A stretch of DNA of 64,000 nt, taken from NCBI GenBank assembly GCA_016183615.1, contig JACPEG010000058.1, positions 1 to 64,000 of the forward strand, read 5' to 3'. How positions within the stretch are numbered: the stretch's first letter is position 1; each line of letters opens with the position of its first letter. A program made the position numbers and the translations under genes. The notes beneath the pieces are model-generated. The model ran no database searches. It worked only from the letters and a program-made list of their open reading frames with translations, and was not told the DNA's origin. Of this stretch, positions 29,675-39,703 are shown piece by piece. Source of the DNA: Betaproteobacteria bacterium. GTDB lineage: Bacteria; Pseudomonadota; Gammaproteobacteria; Burkholderiales; UBA6910.

Positions 29675-30924
29675 CGGTCAATCTCCCCGAACACGATGTC
29701 CTGGGTCCCGATCATCGCCACCACGTCGGCAATCATGTGACCGCGGGTCATTTCGTCGAGAGCCTCCAGGTGTGCAAACCCGGGCGCCCGGATCTTCATG
29801 CGGTAGGGCTTGTTGGCGCCGTCCGAAATCAGGTAGATGCCGAACTCGCCCTTGGGGTGCTCGACCGCGCAATAGGCCTCCCCCTCGGGGACATGGAACC
29901 CCTCGGTGAAGAGCTTGAAGTGGTGGATCAGTTCCTCCATGCTGGTCTTCATTTCCAGCCGCGAGGGCGGCGCCACCTTGTGGTTGTCGGTCATGACCGG
30001 CCCGGGATTCCTGCGCAGCCAGTCCACGCACTGCTTGATGATGCGGTTCGACTGGCGCATCTCCTCCACCCGCACCAGGTACCGGTCATAGCAGTCCCCG
30101 TTCACCCCCACCGGGATGTCGAACTGCATTCTGTCGTACACCTCGTAGGGCTGCTTCTTCCTCAAGTCCCACGCGACGCCGGAGCCCCGGATCATGGGGC
30201 CGGTGAAGCCGAGCGCCATTGCGCGCTCGGCGGAGACCACGCCGATGCCGACGGTGCGCTGCTTCCAGATGCGGTTATCGGTGAGCAAAGTCTCGTATTC
30301 ATCCACGCACCCGGGGAAGCGGTTGGCGAAGTCCTCGATGAAATCCAGCAGCGAGCCCTGGCGGTTGGCGTTGAGCCGCGCGACCGCCTCGGCGTCGTGG
30401 ATCTTGGAAGCCTGGTACTGGGGCATGGTCTCGGGAAGGTCCCGGTACACGCCCCCTGGGCGGTAATAGGCCGCGTGCAACCGCGCGCCGGACACCGCCT
30501 CGTAGCAGTCCATCAGGTCCTCCCGCTCCCGAAACGCGTACAGAAACACCGTCATGGCGCCGATGTCGAGGCCGTGGGCCCCCAGCCACAGCAGATGGTT
30601 CAGGATGCGGGTAATTTCGTCGAACATGACCCGGATGTACTGGGCCCGGACTGGCACCTCGACCCCGAGCAGCTTCTCGATCGCCATGACGTAAGCGTGC
30701 TCGTTGCACATCATGGACACGTAGTCCAGCCGGTACATGTAGGGCACCGACTGGAGGAAGGTCTTGTGTTCGGCGAGTTTCTCGGTCGCCCGATGCAGGA
30801 GTCCGATGTGGGGGTCGGCGCGCTGCACCACTTCCCCGTCCAGCTCGAGCACCAGCCGCAGCACCCCGTGGGCTGCCGGGTGCTGGGGACCGAAGTTGAG
30901 GGTGTAGTTGCGGATTTCAGCCAT
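29671..30924 (-). CDS. nuoD: NADH-quinone oxidoreductase subunit D
   Basis: This 417-residue protein is homologous to the large subunit of NiFe hydrogenases and forms the quinone site with NuoB and NuoH. The N-terminal [21 protein letters not shown] contains the quinone-site histidine, and the metal ligands of hydrogenases are absent as expected. NuoC and NuoD are separate genes here, unlike in E. coli. The ATG directly follows the nuoC TAA. Confidence 0.97.
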   Translation of the reverse strand: MAEIRNYTLNFGPQHPAAHGVLRLVLELDGEVVQRADPHIGLLHRATEKLAEHKTFLQSVPYMYRLDYVSMMCNEHAYVMAIEKLLGVEVPVRAQYIRVMFDEITRILNHLLWLGAHGLDIGAMTVFLYAFREREDLMDCYEAVSGARLHAAYYRPGGVYRDLPETMPQYQASKIHDAEAVARLNANRQGSLLDFIEDFANRFPGCVDEYETLLTDNRIWKQRTVGIGVVSAERAMALGFTGPMIRGSGVAWDLRKKQPYEVYDRMQFDIPVGVNGDCYDRYLVRVEEMRQSNRIIKQCVDWLRRNPGPVMTDNHKVAPPSRLEMKTSMEELIHHFKLFTEGFHVPEGEAYCAVEHPKGEFGIYLISDGANKPYRMKIRAPGFAHLEALDEMTRGHMIADVVAMIGTQDIVFGEIDR

Positions 30925-31524
30925 TTACTGCACGTCCCCGTAGTGCTCCTCGCGGATGATGCGCGGCGTGTTCTCCCGCGGCTCGATGGTCACCGGCTGG
31001 TACACCACGCGCTGCTGGTCCGGGTCGTAGCGCATTTCCACATAGCCCGAGAGCGGGAAGTCCTTGCGGAAGGGATGGCCCACGAAACCGTAATCCGTCA
31101 GGATGCGCCGCAGGTCCGGGTGCCCGGTAAACACGATGCCGTAGAGGTCGAACGCCTCGCGCTCGTACCAGTTGGCTGAGGGCCATACCCCCACCACCGA
31201 CGGCAGCACCGGCAGCTCATCGTTCGCGGCAAAGGCGCGCACCCGCAGCCGCCAGTTGTGGGTGATCGAGAGCAGCTGGTATACCGCGGCGAAACGATTG
31301 CCGCCCCAGGCCCCGTTCTGGTAGGTGGAATAGTCGACGCCGCAAAGGTCCGTCAGCTGCTCGAAGCGCAGGTCCGGGTGGTCCCGCAGAACCTCCATGG
31401 TCTGGTCATGACCCGTGGATTCGACCACGAGGGTGATCTCTCCGAGGGCCTCGGTCACGCTCCTGGCCCGGTCTCCCAGGACCTGGCGCAGGGCGGCGGA
31501 CAGTTTTTCGAGCTTGGCGGTCAT
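30925..31524 (-). CDS. nuoC: NADH-quinone oxidoreductase subunit C
   Basis: This 199-residue 30-kDa-type subunit of the peripheral arm has the signature [20 protein letters not shown] followed by [17 protein letters not shown]. It is a stand-alone gene. An 89-base gap separates it from nuoB upstream. Confidence 0.95.
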   Translation of the reverse strand: MTAKLEKLSAALRQVLGDRARSVTEALGEITLVVESTGHDQTMEVLRDHPDLRFEQLTDLCGVDYSTYQNGAWGGNRFAAVYQLLSITHNWRLRVRAFAANDELPVLPSVVGVWPSANWYEREAFDLYGIVFTGHPDLRRILTDYGFVGHPFRKDFPLSGYVEMRYDPDQQRVVYQPVTIEPRENTPRIIREEHYGDVQ

Positions 31525-31613
31525 ATTCGGTCACATCAAAGCCGGGGGTTGAAAACTCGCGTTTTCAGCGTGGCGCCGGGGCTCCCGCCCCGGCGCCCCC
31601 CGGCGATAGCCTG

Positions 31614-32090
31614 CTAGCGGGCGATGGTGTAGGTGCGCTTGATCTTGTTCTGCAGCTGGATGATCCCGTAAAGCAGGGCTTCCGCGGTCGGCGGACAGCC
31701 CGGCACATAAACGTCCACCGGTACGATGCGGTCACAGCCCCGCACCACCGAGTAGGAATAGTGGTAATAGCCCCCGCCGTTGGCGCAGGAGCCCATGGAA
31801 ATGACCCAGCGCGGCTCGGCCATCTGGTCGTAGACCTTGCGCAGCGCCGGCGCCATCTTGTTGCACAGGGTCCCCGCGACGATCATCACGTCGGACTGGC
31901 GCGGGCTGGGGCGGAACACGATTCCGAAGCGGTCCAGGTCGTAGCGCGAGGCGCCGGCCTGCATCATTTCCACTGCGCAGCAGGCGAGCCCAAAGGTCAT
32001 GGGCCAGAGCGACCCCGTGCGGGTCCAGTTAATGAGCTTGTCCGCCGTGGTGGTGACGAAGCCCTTTTCCAGTACGCCCTCAATGCCCAT
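31614..32090 (-). CDS. nuoB: NADH-quinone oxidoreductase subunit B
   Basis: This 158-residue subunit binds cluster N2, the last electron donor to quinone. Ligands are the twin cysteines of LACCAVEMM and those of GSCANGGG and VPGCPPTAE. The start is the ATG at 32090, which follows AAGGAGGTCTGCC. The frame continues upstream for 26 codons into a repeat unit, so a longer start is possible but unlikely. The distance to nuoA (254 bases) is abnormal for this operon and is caused by two tandem MSRKQ repeat units. Confidence 0.97.
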   Translation of the reverse strand: MGIEGVLEKGFVTTTADKLINWTRTGSLWPMTFGLACCAVEMMQAGASRYDLDRFGIVFRPSPRQSDVMIVAGTLCNKMAPALRKVYDQMAEPRWVISMGSCANGGGYYHYSYSVVRGCDRIVPVDVYVPGCPPTAEALLYGIIQLQNKIKRTYTIAR

Positions 32091-32223
32091 GGCAGACCTC
32101 CTTCCCGCGGCCCCCTCCGAACCGTTGTTCGCGGCACCACGCTGCTGGGTGTCGGCGGCCAGCGCCAAGAGCGGCCGGTCGCATCCCCAGGCCTGCGGCC
32201 CGGGGCTCCTGCTTCCTGCTCAT
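32091..32223 (-). repeat. MSRKQ tandem unit, copy C (nuoB-proximal)
   Basis: The unit starts with ATGAGCAGGAAGCAGG at 32223, preceded by GGAGGTGGCGGTC, and encodes [18 protein letters not shown], then LGAGRRHPA. After a 75-base core and a variable stretch it ends with a GGTTCGGAGG-type segment and then the nuoB ribosome binding site. The core can fold: CCCCGGGCC and GGCCTGGGG pair around GCA. It is in the same frame as copy D, giving a continuous 86-codon frame over both units. Confidence 0.8.
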
Positions 32224-32340
32224 GACCGCCACCTCCGATCCGTGGTACCCATGTAATCCTGCTGGGTGTCGGCGGCCAGCGGCATGAGCGGCCGGTCGCA
32301 TCCCCAGGCCTGCGGCCCGGGGCCCCTGCTTCCTGCTCAT
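32224..32340 (-). repeat. MSRKQ tandem unit, copy D (nuoA-proximal)
   Basis: The unit starts four bases after the nuoA TAG (TAG-CGGC-ATG) and encodes [18 protein letters not shown], then HAAGRRHPA. It is 117 bases long and ends in a ribosome-binding-like GGATCGGAGGTGGCG that leads into copy C. About 90 percent of the 75-base core is identical to copies A and B at 62930-63159. Confidence 0.8.
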
Positions 32341-32344
32341 GCCG

Positions 32345-32701
32345 CTACTCCCATTCCAGCGCTCCCTTCATCCATTCATAGACGAAGCCGATCGTCAGGA
32401 CCCCCAGGAACACCAGCATGGCCACGAAGCCAAACATGCCGATTTCCTCCAGCACGATGGCCCAGGGGAATAGAAAGGCGATTTCCAGATCGAACAGGAT
32501 GAAAAGGATGGCGATGAGGTAGTAGCGCACGTCGAACTTCATGCGCGCGTCCTCGAATGCCTCGAAACCACACTCGTAAGGGGAAAGCTTCTCGGAATCG
32601 GGGTGGCTCTCGGCCAGCAGCCAGCCGATCACCATGGGTCCGACACCCACGGCGAGGCCGACGATGATGAACAGCAGAATGGGAAAATAATTCTCCAGCA
32701 T
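32345..32701 (-). CDS. nuoA: NADH-quinone oxidoreductase subunit A
   Basis: This 118-residue, three-helix subunit is first in the nuo operon. The conserved acidic loop [21 protein letters not shown] and [13 protein letters not shown] match NuoA. The 148 bases between it and the tRNA gene hold the operon's promoter region, in which I see no strong -35/-10 pair, and a small GGCG-AAAA-CGCC hairpin. Confidence 0.96.
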   Translation of the reverse strand: MLENYFPILLFIIVGLAVGVGPMVIGWLLAESHPDSEKLSPYECGFEAFEDARMKFDVRYYLIAILFILFDLEIAFLFPWAIVLEEIGMFGFVAMLVFLGVLTIGFVYEWMKGALEWE

Positions 32702-32849
32702 CTCGCGCTCAGGGCCTTACGAGGATGTTCGCCAGTTTAGGCAAAACCACCATGTCCTGCTCCCGCTGCAAATTTGACCTTGCACCGCAGTGCGTCGTTC
32801 AGGCGCGGGGCGTTTTCGCCTCGGGGACACCTGAACCCCCCATTATTGC

Positions 32850-32934
32850 TGGTGCCGACGGCGAGACTCGAACTCGCACAGCTTTCGCCACCGCCCCCTC
32901 AAGACGGCGTGTCTACCAATTTCACCACGTCGGC
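32850..32934 (-). tRNA. tRNA-Leu (anticodon GAG)
   Basis: On the minus strand a class II tRNA with acceptor GCCGACG/CGTCGGC, D arm, anticodon stem CCGTC/GGCGG with loop TTGAGGG (GAG anticodon), a long variable arm and the T arm GCGAG-TTCGAGT-CTCGC can be drawn. The 3' CCA is encoded at 32850-32852. Its place between secG and nuoA is conserved in betaproteobacteria. Confidence 0.93.
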
Positions 32935-33007
32935 GTAAAACCCATGAATCGCTAAGGGTAAAAGGTGAAATGGAACCCACCTCACGCTTCAGGTCCTGCG
33001 ATCCAAG

Positions 33008-33382
33008 CTATTTCGGTATGTCCTTCGCCTTGGACCCGGTGTCCCCCGCCGGCACCGGCGCCGGCACTAGGGGCGCCACCTCGGCCGGGGCCGCCGGCTT
33101 TGCCGCGGCGGGCACCTGCCGTTCCATCACCCCCTTGTTCTCCGTCTTGTGGCTGGAGATATAGGTGAGACCCAGACTGGTCACGAAAAACACCACGGCA
33201 AGAACGGCGGTGGTCCGGCTCAGGAAGTTGGCCGAGCCGGTGGCGCCGAACAGGCTGCCGGACGAGCCGCTGCCGAAGGCCGCGCCCATGTCGGCACCCT
33301 TCCCATGCTGAAGCAGTACCAGGCCGATGACGCCGCCGGCCGCCAGCACGTGGATGATCCAGATTACCGTTTCCAAACCCAT
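33008..33382 (-). CDS. secG: Protein translocase subunit SecG
   Basis: This 124-residue protein has two membrane helices separated by the conserved cytoplasmic loop LLQHGKGADMGAAFGSGSSG, then ATGSANFLSR. It assists SecYE/SecA protein export. The C-terminal tail is rich in Ala, Pro and Lys, as in many betaproteobacteria. The ATG at 33382 fits the family start (MGLETVIW), although GAGGAG lies very close to it; a TTG at 33391 is the alternative. It follows tpiA by 12 bases. Confidence 0.92.
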   Translation of the reverse strand: MGLETVIWIIHVLAAGGVIGLVLLQHGKGADMGAAFGSGSSGSLFGATGSANFLSRTTAVLAVVFFVTSLGLTYISSHKTENKGVMERQVPAAAKPAAPAEVAPLVPAPVPAGDTGSKAKDIPK

Positions 33383-33394
33383 GCTCCTCAAACG

Positions 33395-34150
33395 CTATTG
33401 CGCTGCCGCCTGGCAAATGGTCACAAACTCATCTGCCTTGAGGGACGCGCCCCCGATCAGGCCGCCATCGATGTCCGCCATGGCGAAAAGCTCTTTCGCG
33501 TTGCTGCCCTTCACGCTGCCACCGTAGAGAATCTGCTGGCCCGCCGCCACGTCCGCGCTGGACTCGGCAATCCGCTTGCGGATGAACGCATGCACTTCCT
33601 GGGCCTGGTCCGGTGTCGCGGTCTTGCCGGTGCCGATCGCCCAAACCGGCTCGTAGGCCACCACCGCCCGGCCGAGACCCGCTGCCCCGACCAGCCCCGT
33701 CACTGCATCGAGCTGCTCCGCCACCACCTTTTCGGTAGCACCCGCCTCCCGCTGCTCCAGCGTCTCGCCGACGCAAAAGATGGGAGTGAGGCCGGCATCG
33801 AGGGCGGCATTGAATTTCCGCGCCACCGTGGCGCTGTCCTCGCCGTAGAGCTGCCGGCGCTCCGAGTGCCCGACGATTACGTAACGACAGCCGAAGTCCC
33901 GCAGCATCGAGGCCGACACCTCGCCGGTAAACGCGCCACTCGGGTGCTGGCTCAGGTTCTGGGCGCCCCAGGCAACCGTTGTGCCCTTCAGCAGGGCCTG
34001 GACCTGGGCCAGATAGGGAAACGGGGCGCAAACGACACAGTCGGCCGTGCGCAAGCCCTTGACTCCCGGAAGAATGCCCTCCAGCAAAGCCTGGTTTTGC
34101 GCTAAGCCGCCGTGCATTTTCCAGTTGCCAGCAACCAGTTTGCGGCGCAT
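33395..34150 (-). CDS. tpiA: Triosephosphate isomerase
   Basis: This 251-residue TIM barrel interconverts dihydroxyacetone phosphate and glyceraldehyde 3-phosphate. Catalytic residues are visible: the lysine in AGNWKMHG, the histidine in [10 protein letters not shown] and the glutamate in [12 protein letters not shown]. The phosphate loop [10 protein letters not shown] is also intact. It is followed by secG. Confidence 0.97.
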   Translation of the reverse strand: MRRKLVAGNWKMHGGLAQNQALLEGILPGVKGLRTADCVVCAPFPYLAQVQALLKGTTVAWGAQNLSQHPSGAFTGEVSASMLRDFGCRYVIVGHSERRQLYGEDSATVARKFNAALDAGLTPIFCVGETLEQREAGATEKVVAEQLDAVTGLVGAAGLGRAVVAYEPVWAIGTGKTATPDQAQEVHAFIRKRIAESSADVAAGQQILYGGSVKGSNAKELFAMADIDGGLIGGASLKADEFVTICQAAAQ

Positions 34151-34177
34151 CTCTACCCTAGCGTATAAAACCTGTGA

Positions 34178-34206
34178 ATGTTACCGGCTAAGGCGTTTAT
34201 GGTCAA
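34178..34206 (-). promoter_or_regulatory. Candidate sigma-70 promoter of tpiA-secG
   Basis: On the minus strand TTGACC is followed after exactly 17 bases by TAACAT. It lies 28 bases before the tpiA ATG and may also serve secG and the tRNA. Confidence 0.55.
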
Positions 34207-34298
34207 TCCTGACTGCCTGCGGAAAACCGGTCGAACGGGACGAACCTCAGAGAAAAATCAGTGGAAAATGCGGACGGAGCGGTAACCGGCGCCCGATT

Positions 34299-35099
34299 TC
34301 AGCCGAAACGCCCCGTGATGTAATCTTCCGTCTGCTTGTTCTTGGGCTTGATGAAAATGGTGTCTGTAACGTCGAACTCGATGAGCTCGCCGAGATACAT
34401 GTAGGCGGTGTAGTCCGACACCCGCGCCGCCTGCTGCATGTTGTGGGTCACGATCAGGATCGTGACTTTTTTCTTGAGGTCCGTTATCAATTCCTCGATG
34501 CTTGCCGTGGCGATCGGGTCAAGCGCGGAGGTGGGCTCGTCGAACAGCAGTATCTCCGGGTCGGTGGCCAGCGCCCGCGCGATGCACATCCGCTGTTGCT
34601 GGCCACCGGAAAGATTGAACGCCAGGTCGTTGAGGCGGTCCTTTACTTCCTCCCACAGGGCTGCACCCCGCAGCGCGTCCTCCACCTTCTCGTCGAGCAC
34701 CGCGCGGCGCTTCTCTCCGCGCACCCGCAGACCGTAGGCCACATTCTCGTAGATGGATTTGGGAAAGGGGTTCGGTTTCTGGAACACCATGGAGATGCGC
34801 ATCCGCACCTCGATCGGGTCCACGCTCGGCGCCAGGATATTCACGTTGTCGGGATACATGGTGATGTCACCCTCGTAGCGGTTGCCCGGGTAGAGGTCGT
34901 GCATGCGGTTGAAGCAGCGCAGAAAGGTGGACTTCCCGCAGCCGGAAGGACCGATCAGCGCCGTCACCATCTTCTCGTGCAGAACCATGCTGATGCCCTT
35001 CAGTGCCCGGAAGGCTCCGTAATGAAAGCTCAGGTCACTGACGGTAGCCTTGTGCAGGCCGCTGGCCGCGGATATTTCGCTCATGGAAATTTCTACCAT
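34299..35099 (-). CDS. pstB: Phosphate ABC transporter ATP-binding protein
   Basis: This 266-residue ABC ATPase energises high-affinity phosphate import. Walker A is GPSGCGKST, the signature is LSGGQQQR and Walker B is [31 protein letters not shown] is specific for PstB. The ATG overlaps the last codons of pstA; an internal ATG five codons later is equally possible. No phoU follows, which is unusual for a pst operon. Confidence 0.96.
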   Translation of the reverse strand: MVEISMSEISAASGLHKATVSDLSFHYGAFRALKGISMVLHEKMVTALIGPSGCGKSTFLRCFNRMHDLYPGNRYEGDITMYPDNVNILAPSVDPIEVRMRISMVFQKPNPFPKSIYENVAYGLRVRGEKRRAVLDEKVEDALRGAALWEEVKDRLNDLAFNLSGGQQQRMCIARALATDPEILLFDEPTSALDPIATASIEELITDLKKKVTILIVTHNMQQAARVSDYTAYMYLGELIEFDVTDTIFIKPKNKQTEDYITGRFG

Positions 35100-36016
35100 T
35101 TGATGTTCTTGCGCAGGCGGTAGCGCAAATAGATGGCGAGTGCGTTCATGGTGAGGGTCATTACGACCAGCACGAGGCCGGCCGCCGCCGCGTTGGCTTG
35201 AAACGCCTGCTCGGGACGGGACACCCAGTTGAACATCTGGATCGGCATTACCGTGAACGGCGCCATCAGCCAGTCGAAATTCACGTACGGCACGGTGTCA
35301 TGGAACGGCGCCGGCGGCAGGAACGCGATGAAGGTGAGCGCCCCGATGGTGATGATGGGTGCGGTTTCGCCGATCGCGCGCGCGAGTCCGATGATGACCC
35401 CGGTGAGAATTCCGGGAAGTGAATAAGGCAGCAGATGATCCGAAACCGTCTGCCACTTGGTGGCGCCGAGCGCGTAAGCGCCCTCCCGGATTCCTACCGG
35501 GATGGAGCGAATGGACTCCCGCGTGGCGACGATCACCACTGGCAGTATGAGCAGGGCGAGCGTGAGACCCGCCGCCAGGATGCTCTGCCCGAGGCCGAAC
35601 TGGTACACGAACAATCCCAGGGCCAATAGGCCATACACAATGGAGGGCACGCCGGCCAGGTTGGTGACATTGATTTCAATGATGTCAGTCATCCAGTTCT
35701 TGGGAGCATACTCCTCGAGGTACACGGCGGCACCGATGCCGAGCGGGACTGCGGCCGCCGCCGTCACCAGCATCACGAGAGTGGTTCCCACCCACGCGGA
35801 AAGGATCCCCGCAGACCCGGGGCGGCGCGACGGAAATGAAGTGAAGAAGTCCCAGGACAGGTGGGGCAGGCCGCCGATCGCCATGTCGAGGAACAGGGCG
35901 GCAAACGTTAGCACCCCCACCATCAGCGAAAGCATCCCAACCACCGCGAAAACCACGTCCCAGCGCTTGTGGCGGGCGATGAGAGCCCGGATTTCCTGCA
36001 GGTTTTTGCCCTTCAA
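35093..36016 (-). CDS. pstA: Phosphate ABC transporter permease PstA
   Basis: This 307-residue inner membrane permease has six helices. The [21 protein letters not shown] segment, [13 protein letters not shown] and the ABC-contact loop [21 protein letters not shown] are diagnostic. Its start is a TTG whose last bases form the pstC stop (TTGA), so the two are translationally coupled. Confidence 0.95.
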   Translation of the reverse strand: MKGKNLQEIRALIARHKRWDVVFAVVGMLSLMVGVLTFAALFLDMAIGGLPHLSWDFFTSFPSRRPGSAGILSAWVGTTLVMLVTAAAAVPLGIGAAVYLEEYAPKNWMTDIIEINVTNLAGVPSIVYGLLALGLFVYQFGLGQSILAAGLTLALLILPVVIVATRESIRSIPVGIREGAYALGATKWQTVSDHLLPYSLPGILTGVIIGLARAIGETAPIITIGALTFIAFLPPAPFHDTVPYVNFDWLMAPFTVMPIQMFNWVSRPEQAFQANAAAAGLVLVVMTLTMNALAIYLRYRLRKNIKW

Positions 36017-36963
36017 TAGGCCTCCCGAAACCGGCGCCGCAAGATATGGCCAAGGATGTTGAATGCCAATGTGATCAGAAACAAGGTGAGGCCGGCGGCG
36101 AATATGGTCTGATAGCCGACGCTCCCGTGTGGCAGGTCCCCAAGGCTCACCTGGACGATGTAGGCGGTGATGGTGGCCGCCGACTCCATGGGATTCCAGG
36201 TGAGGTTGGGCTGCAGTCCGGCCGCGACGGCAACCACCATGGTTTCGCCTACCGCCCGGGAGATTCCCAGGATGTAGGCGGCGGCGATGCCGGAGAACGC
36301 CGCCGGCGTCACCACCCTCGTCGCGGTCTGGTAGCGGGTCGCTCCCATGGCGTAGGAGCCCTCGCGCAGGCTCATGGGGACCGCGCGCATCGCGTCCTCG
36401 GACACCGAGCTCACGTACGGAATGATCATGACGCCCATCACCAGTCCCGCCGACAGCAGGTTGAAGCCGGCCAGGTCGGGAAAGATTTTCTGGAGCAGGG
36501 GCGTTACGAACAGCAGCGCGAAATACCCGTAAACCACGGTCGGGACGCTGCCCAACAGCTCAAGGAAGGGCTTTGCTGCCTCCCGCACGGCAAACGGCGC
36601 AAATTCGGAAAGGTAGATGGCGATGATGGTCCCCAGCGGAATTGCGACTGCCAGCGCCACCGCCGAGCTCACCAGGGTTCCGGATACCAGGGGCAGGATG
36701 CCGTAATGGGCATCGTCGAACAGCGGAGTCCACTGGGTGTCGGTGGGAAAATCCCAGAGCGACACGTGCCGGAAAAAGACCACGGATTCCGTGACCAGGA
36801 TGACCACGATAGCGACGGTAGTGGCCACAGAGACAAAGGCCGCCAAGAACAGGATTCCCTCGATCACGCGCTCGCGGAAATGCCGGGTAAAGCTGTGGGC
36901 CAGGCGGTCGGAGGGAACGGACACGGGTGCCGGTGTCGCCAAGGTAATTCCGGAGTCCGGCAT
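36013..36963 (-). CDS. pstC: Phosphate ABC transporter permease PstC
   Basis: This permease of up to 316 residues pairs with PstA. VPTVVYGYFALLFVTPLLQ and the loop REGSYAMGATRYQTATRVV are typical. The first ATG (36963) lacks a ribosome binding site and is covered by the -10 element of a Pho-box promoter, so translation may instead begin at the TTG at 36942 or the GTG at 36924. The N-terminal 30 residues are variable in this family and do not decide the matter. Confidence 0.93.
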   Translation of the reverse strand: MPDSGITLATPAPVSVPSDRLAHSFTRHFRERVIEGILFLAAFVSVATTVAIVVILVTESVVFFRHVSLWDFPTDTQWTPLFDDAHYGILPLVSGTLVSSAVALAVAIPLGTIIAIYLSEFAPFAVREAAKPFLELLGSVPTVVYGYFALLFVTPLLQKIFPDLAGFNLLSAGLVMGVMIIPYVSSVSEDAMRAVPMSLREGSYAMGATRYQTATRVVTPAAFSGIAAAYILGISRAVGETMVVAVAAGLQPNLTWNPMESAATITAYIVQVSLGDLPHGSVGYQTIFAAGLTLFLITLAFNILGHILRRRFREAY

Positions 36964-36995
36964 TTTATGAAAGAATTGTTACAATTATGTGACAG
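36962..36995 (-). promoter_or_regulatory. Pho box and -10 element upstream of pstC
   Basis: On the minus strand CTGTCAC-ATAA-TTGTAAC (36978-36995) matches two PhoB half-sites with an 11-bp repeat period. Ten bases later comes TAAAAT (36962-36967), which overlaps the annotated ATG of pstC. The pstS promoter has the same spacing. Confidence 0.8.
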
Positions 36996-37007
36996 ACTGC
37001 AAAACCC

Positions 37008-37034
37008 CAAAAAAACAGGGGGCTAAGCCCCCTG
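37008..37034 (-). terminator. Rho-independent terminator after pstS
   Basis: CAGGGGGC and GCCCCCTG form a perfect 8-bp stem around a three-base loop, followed on the minus strand by seven T residues. It lies between pstS and the pstC Pho box, so it separates the pstS and pstCAB transcripts. Confidence 0.92.
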
Positions 37035-37051
37035 CTGTTCCAGGCTGATTC

Positions 37052-38068
<1,017 letters not shown>

Positions 38069-38116
38069 GTTGATTCTCCGAAGTGATTTTCAAAAGCCGC
38101 TCTATGCGACAGTCGC

Positions 38117-38150
38117 ATGGTAGCGATAGGCTGTTACAGTATCGTGACAG
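38117..38150 (-). promoter_or_regulatory. Pho box and -10 element of pstS
   Basis: CTGTCAC-GATA-CTGTAAC (38133-38150, minus strand) is a near-perfect pair of PhoB half-sites. A TACCAT -10 element (38117-38122) follows after ten bases, the distance expected of PhoB-dependent promoters that lack a -35. Confidence 0.87.
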
Positions 38151-38196
38151 ATCCTTGGCAGAAGCACGACAGGCCTGCGGTGGCCGTTCCTCGGCC

Positions 38197-38781
38197 TCAT
38201 TCCCGGAAAAAGTGCTTGGCGTAGCGGACGTGGAGCCGGGCGAGCGGAAGAAACACGAACAGGTCTTCGCTGTCCGCGCCCCATGATGCCCGCAGATCCG
38301 CGCTTCGTTTCGAAGGACTGAACAGCGTGGTATCCACGCCCCGGGCCACCACCCTGAGATTGGCGTAGCCGTGGCCCTCCAGCTGCTCCTTCAGGGCCCG
38401 GGTGGGAACCAGGGTGCAGGAGGCCCGGTTGTGGAACTTGCGGAGGTATCCCATGATGGGCTTGTGCAGCCAGCCGATCCCGTAATGGCGGCTGTAGGCA
38501 GGGAAATTGGTGTGGAAATCGGTACTCACCGGAAGGCCCAGCGTCTCGGCCGCTTTGAGCGCAGACCAGCCGAGCGGCCCCTCGGTGACGATATGCACGA
38601 TGTCCGGCGGGTTCGCCTTCCGCAGCCGCACCAGTTGCACCCGCTGTCCCCGGCGCCGCAGCCCGTCCACCATGCGCCCCACCGTCATGGCGACGCCGTT
38701 CACTTCCGGTGGATAGGTTTCGGTCACCACGGCCGCCCGCAAGCGGTCGTTGCAGATCAGTACGCGGTCCATGGCGCGCAC
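38197..38781 (-). pseudogene. Decayed GT4 glycosyltransferase (SQD2/MgtA-like)
   Basis: A 194-residue frame contains the start of a GT4 glycosyltransferase of the type that makes phosphorus-free glycolipids: VVTETYPPEVNGVAMTVGRM, then EGPLGWSALKAAETLGLP, STDFHTNFPAYSRHYGIGW and VVARGVDTTLFSPSKRS. Compared with the usual protein of about 380 residues, some 40-45 residues are missing between RVQLVR and LRKANPPDIVHI. The whole nucleotide-sugar-binding C-terminal half is also gone after ADSEDLFVF, replaced by an unrelated tail. Both lesions should abolish activity. A weak Pho-box-like sequence precedes it. A GTG (38781) or ATG (38772) would be the start. Confidence 0.7.
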
Positions 38782-38801
38782 TGTGACCGACGCCGGAGAA
38801 A

Positions 38802-38835
38802 ATCTGATGAAGGATTGTTGATGGTTTCGTGACGG
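38802..38835 (-). promoter_or_regulatory. Weak Pho-box-like promoter before the glycosyltransferase remnant
   Basis: On the minus strand CCGTCAC-GAAA-CCATCAA is followed after ten bases by TCAGAT. Half-site matches are 6/7 and 4/7, and the spacing equals that at pstS and pstC. It overlaps an inverted repeat CGTGACGG..CCGTCACG that could end the dgkA transcript. Confidence 0.35.
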
Positions 38836-38858
38836 CCGGAACCGTCACGGGACGCCGC

Positions 38859-39266
38859 TCAGAATGCGAGGACCAGCAGCCAGACTATCGGGACGTTGAC
38901 CAGACTCAGGAATACCGCCGCGCTGCCGATATCCTTGGCGCGCTTGGCGAGACGGTGGTTGTCCAGCGATATCCGGTCCACCGCGGCTTCCACCGCGGAA
39001 TTCAGCAGCTCGACGATGAGCACGAGGATGACGCTACCCACCATCAACGCCTTGCCCACCCCGGTGGCCGGAACGGCCAGTGCCACGGGAATCAGCACCA
39101 GGGCCAGCAATACTTCCTGCCGGAACGCGTCCTCATGCCGGAACGCGGCTATCAGCCCCGCCAGCGAGTAATGCAACGCCCGCCAGATCCGCGCCAGGCC
39201 GGTCTTGCCTTTGTGGGGGCTCTCGGTGCCGGAGCGGGAATCCAGCGTGGGATCAGGTGCGGCCAT
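38859..39266 (-). CDS. dgkA: Diacylglycerol kinase
   Basis: This 135-residue, three-helix membrane kinase phosphorylates diacylglycerol to phosphatidate. The family motifs AALHYSLAGL-like ARIWRALHYSLAG, the FRQE segment, and ELLNSAVEAAVDR with the catalytic glutamate and asparagine are present. It stands in a phosphate-starvation island and may recycle diacylglycerol released by lipid turnover. The gene upstream ends 36 bases away on the same strand. Confidence 0.9.
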   Translation of the reverse strand: MAAPDPTLDSRSGTESPHKGKTGLARIWRALHYSLAGLIAAFRHEDAFRQEVLLALVLIPVALAVPATGVGKALMVGSVILVLIVELLNSAVEAAVDRISLDNHRLAKRAKDIGSAAVFLSLVNVPIVWLLVLAF

Positions 39267-39302
39267 GAATCGCAGCGACGCGACGCGGCCGGCGCGGCAA
39301 CG

Positions 39303-39575
39303 TCATTTCTTGAGGTGCTTCTTCAGCCAGTCGTTCACGTCCGCCGGGCCGAACCCGTCATAGGGCGCGTTGAGGCTGATGACATAGTAGGTGGCGTCCT
39401 TGCCGAGGAGCTTGCCAAGCTCCCAGGAGATCACCCGCGGGTGCTCCTTGGTCCTCACGGCGAAGGCGTTTTCGGCCAGTCTGACATGCTTGAACCGCTC
39501 CAGGTACTCGCCGAAATCCTTGCCGCCCTTGGCGGGGCTCTTATCCGGATCGATGGTAATCAGCAGAACCGTCAT
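39303..39575 (-). CDS. Small conserved-looking protein of unknown function, 90 residues
   Basis: The frame starts with an ATG behind GGGGAG and encodes a soluble, charged protein without signal or membrane segment (MTVLLITIDPDKSPAKGGKD...). It has a balanced composition and ordinary codon use, so it looks real. I do not recognise the family. A Pho-box-like sequence lies about 70 bases upstream and dgkA follows on the same strand, which suggests a role in phosphate starvation. Confidence 0.7.
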   Translation of the reverse strand: MTVLLITIDPDKSPAKGGKDFGEYLERFKHVRLAENAFAVRTKEHPRVISWELGKLLGKDATYYVISLNAPYDGFGPADVNDWLKKHLKK

Positions 39576-39645
39576 GTGTTCTCCCCTGCCTGCGCCGTTG
39601 GCCCAAGCGCGGGCCTAATTATTACGGAAAAGAGCGGCCGGCAGT

Positions 39646-39663
39646 ATGACAGTTCTGTGACAC
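39646..39663 (-). promoter_or_regulatory. Pho box upstream of the 90-residue gene
   Basis: On the minus strand GTGTCAC-AGAA-CTGTCAT matches PhoB half-sites at 6/7 and 7/7. No good -10 lies at the ten-base distance seen for pstS; an AT-rich TAATAAT occurs 21 bases downstream. Confidence 0.6.
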
Positions 39664-39703
39664 TCCGGCATCGGGACCACGGTTGCCGCCGTCCCCGCGT
39701 GGC

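Noticed and set aside
38197-38781. Treating the glycosyltransferase frame as a functional short gene
   Set aside because: It lacks a middle segment and the entire C-terminal nucleotide-sugar-binding half found in intact GT4 enzymes.
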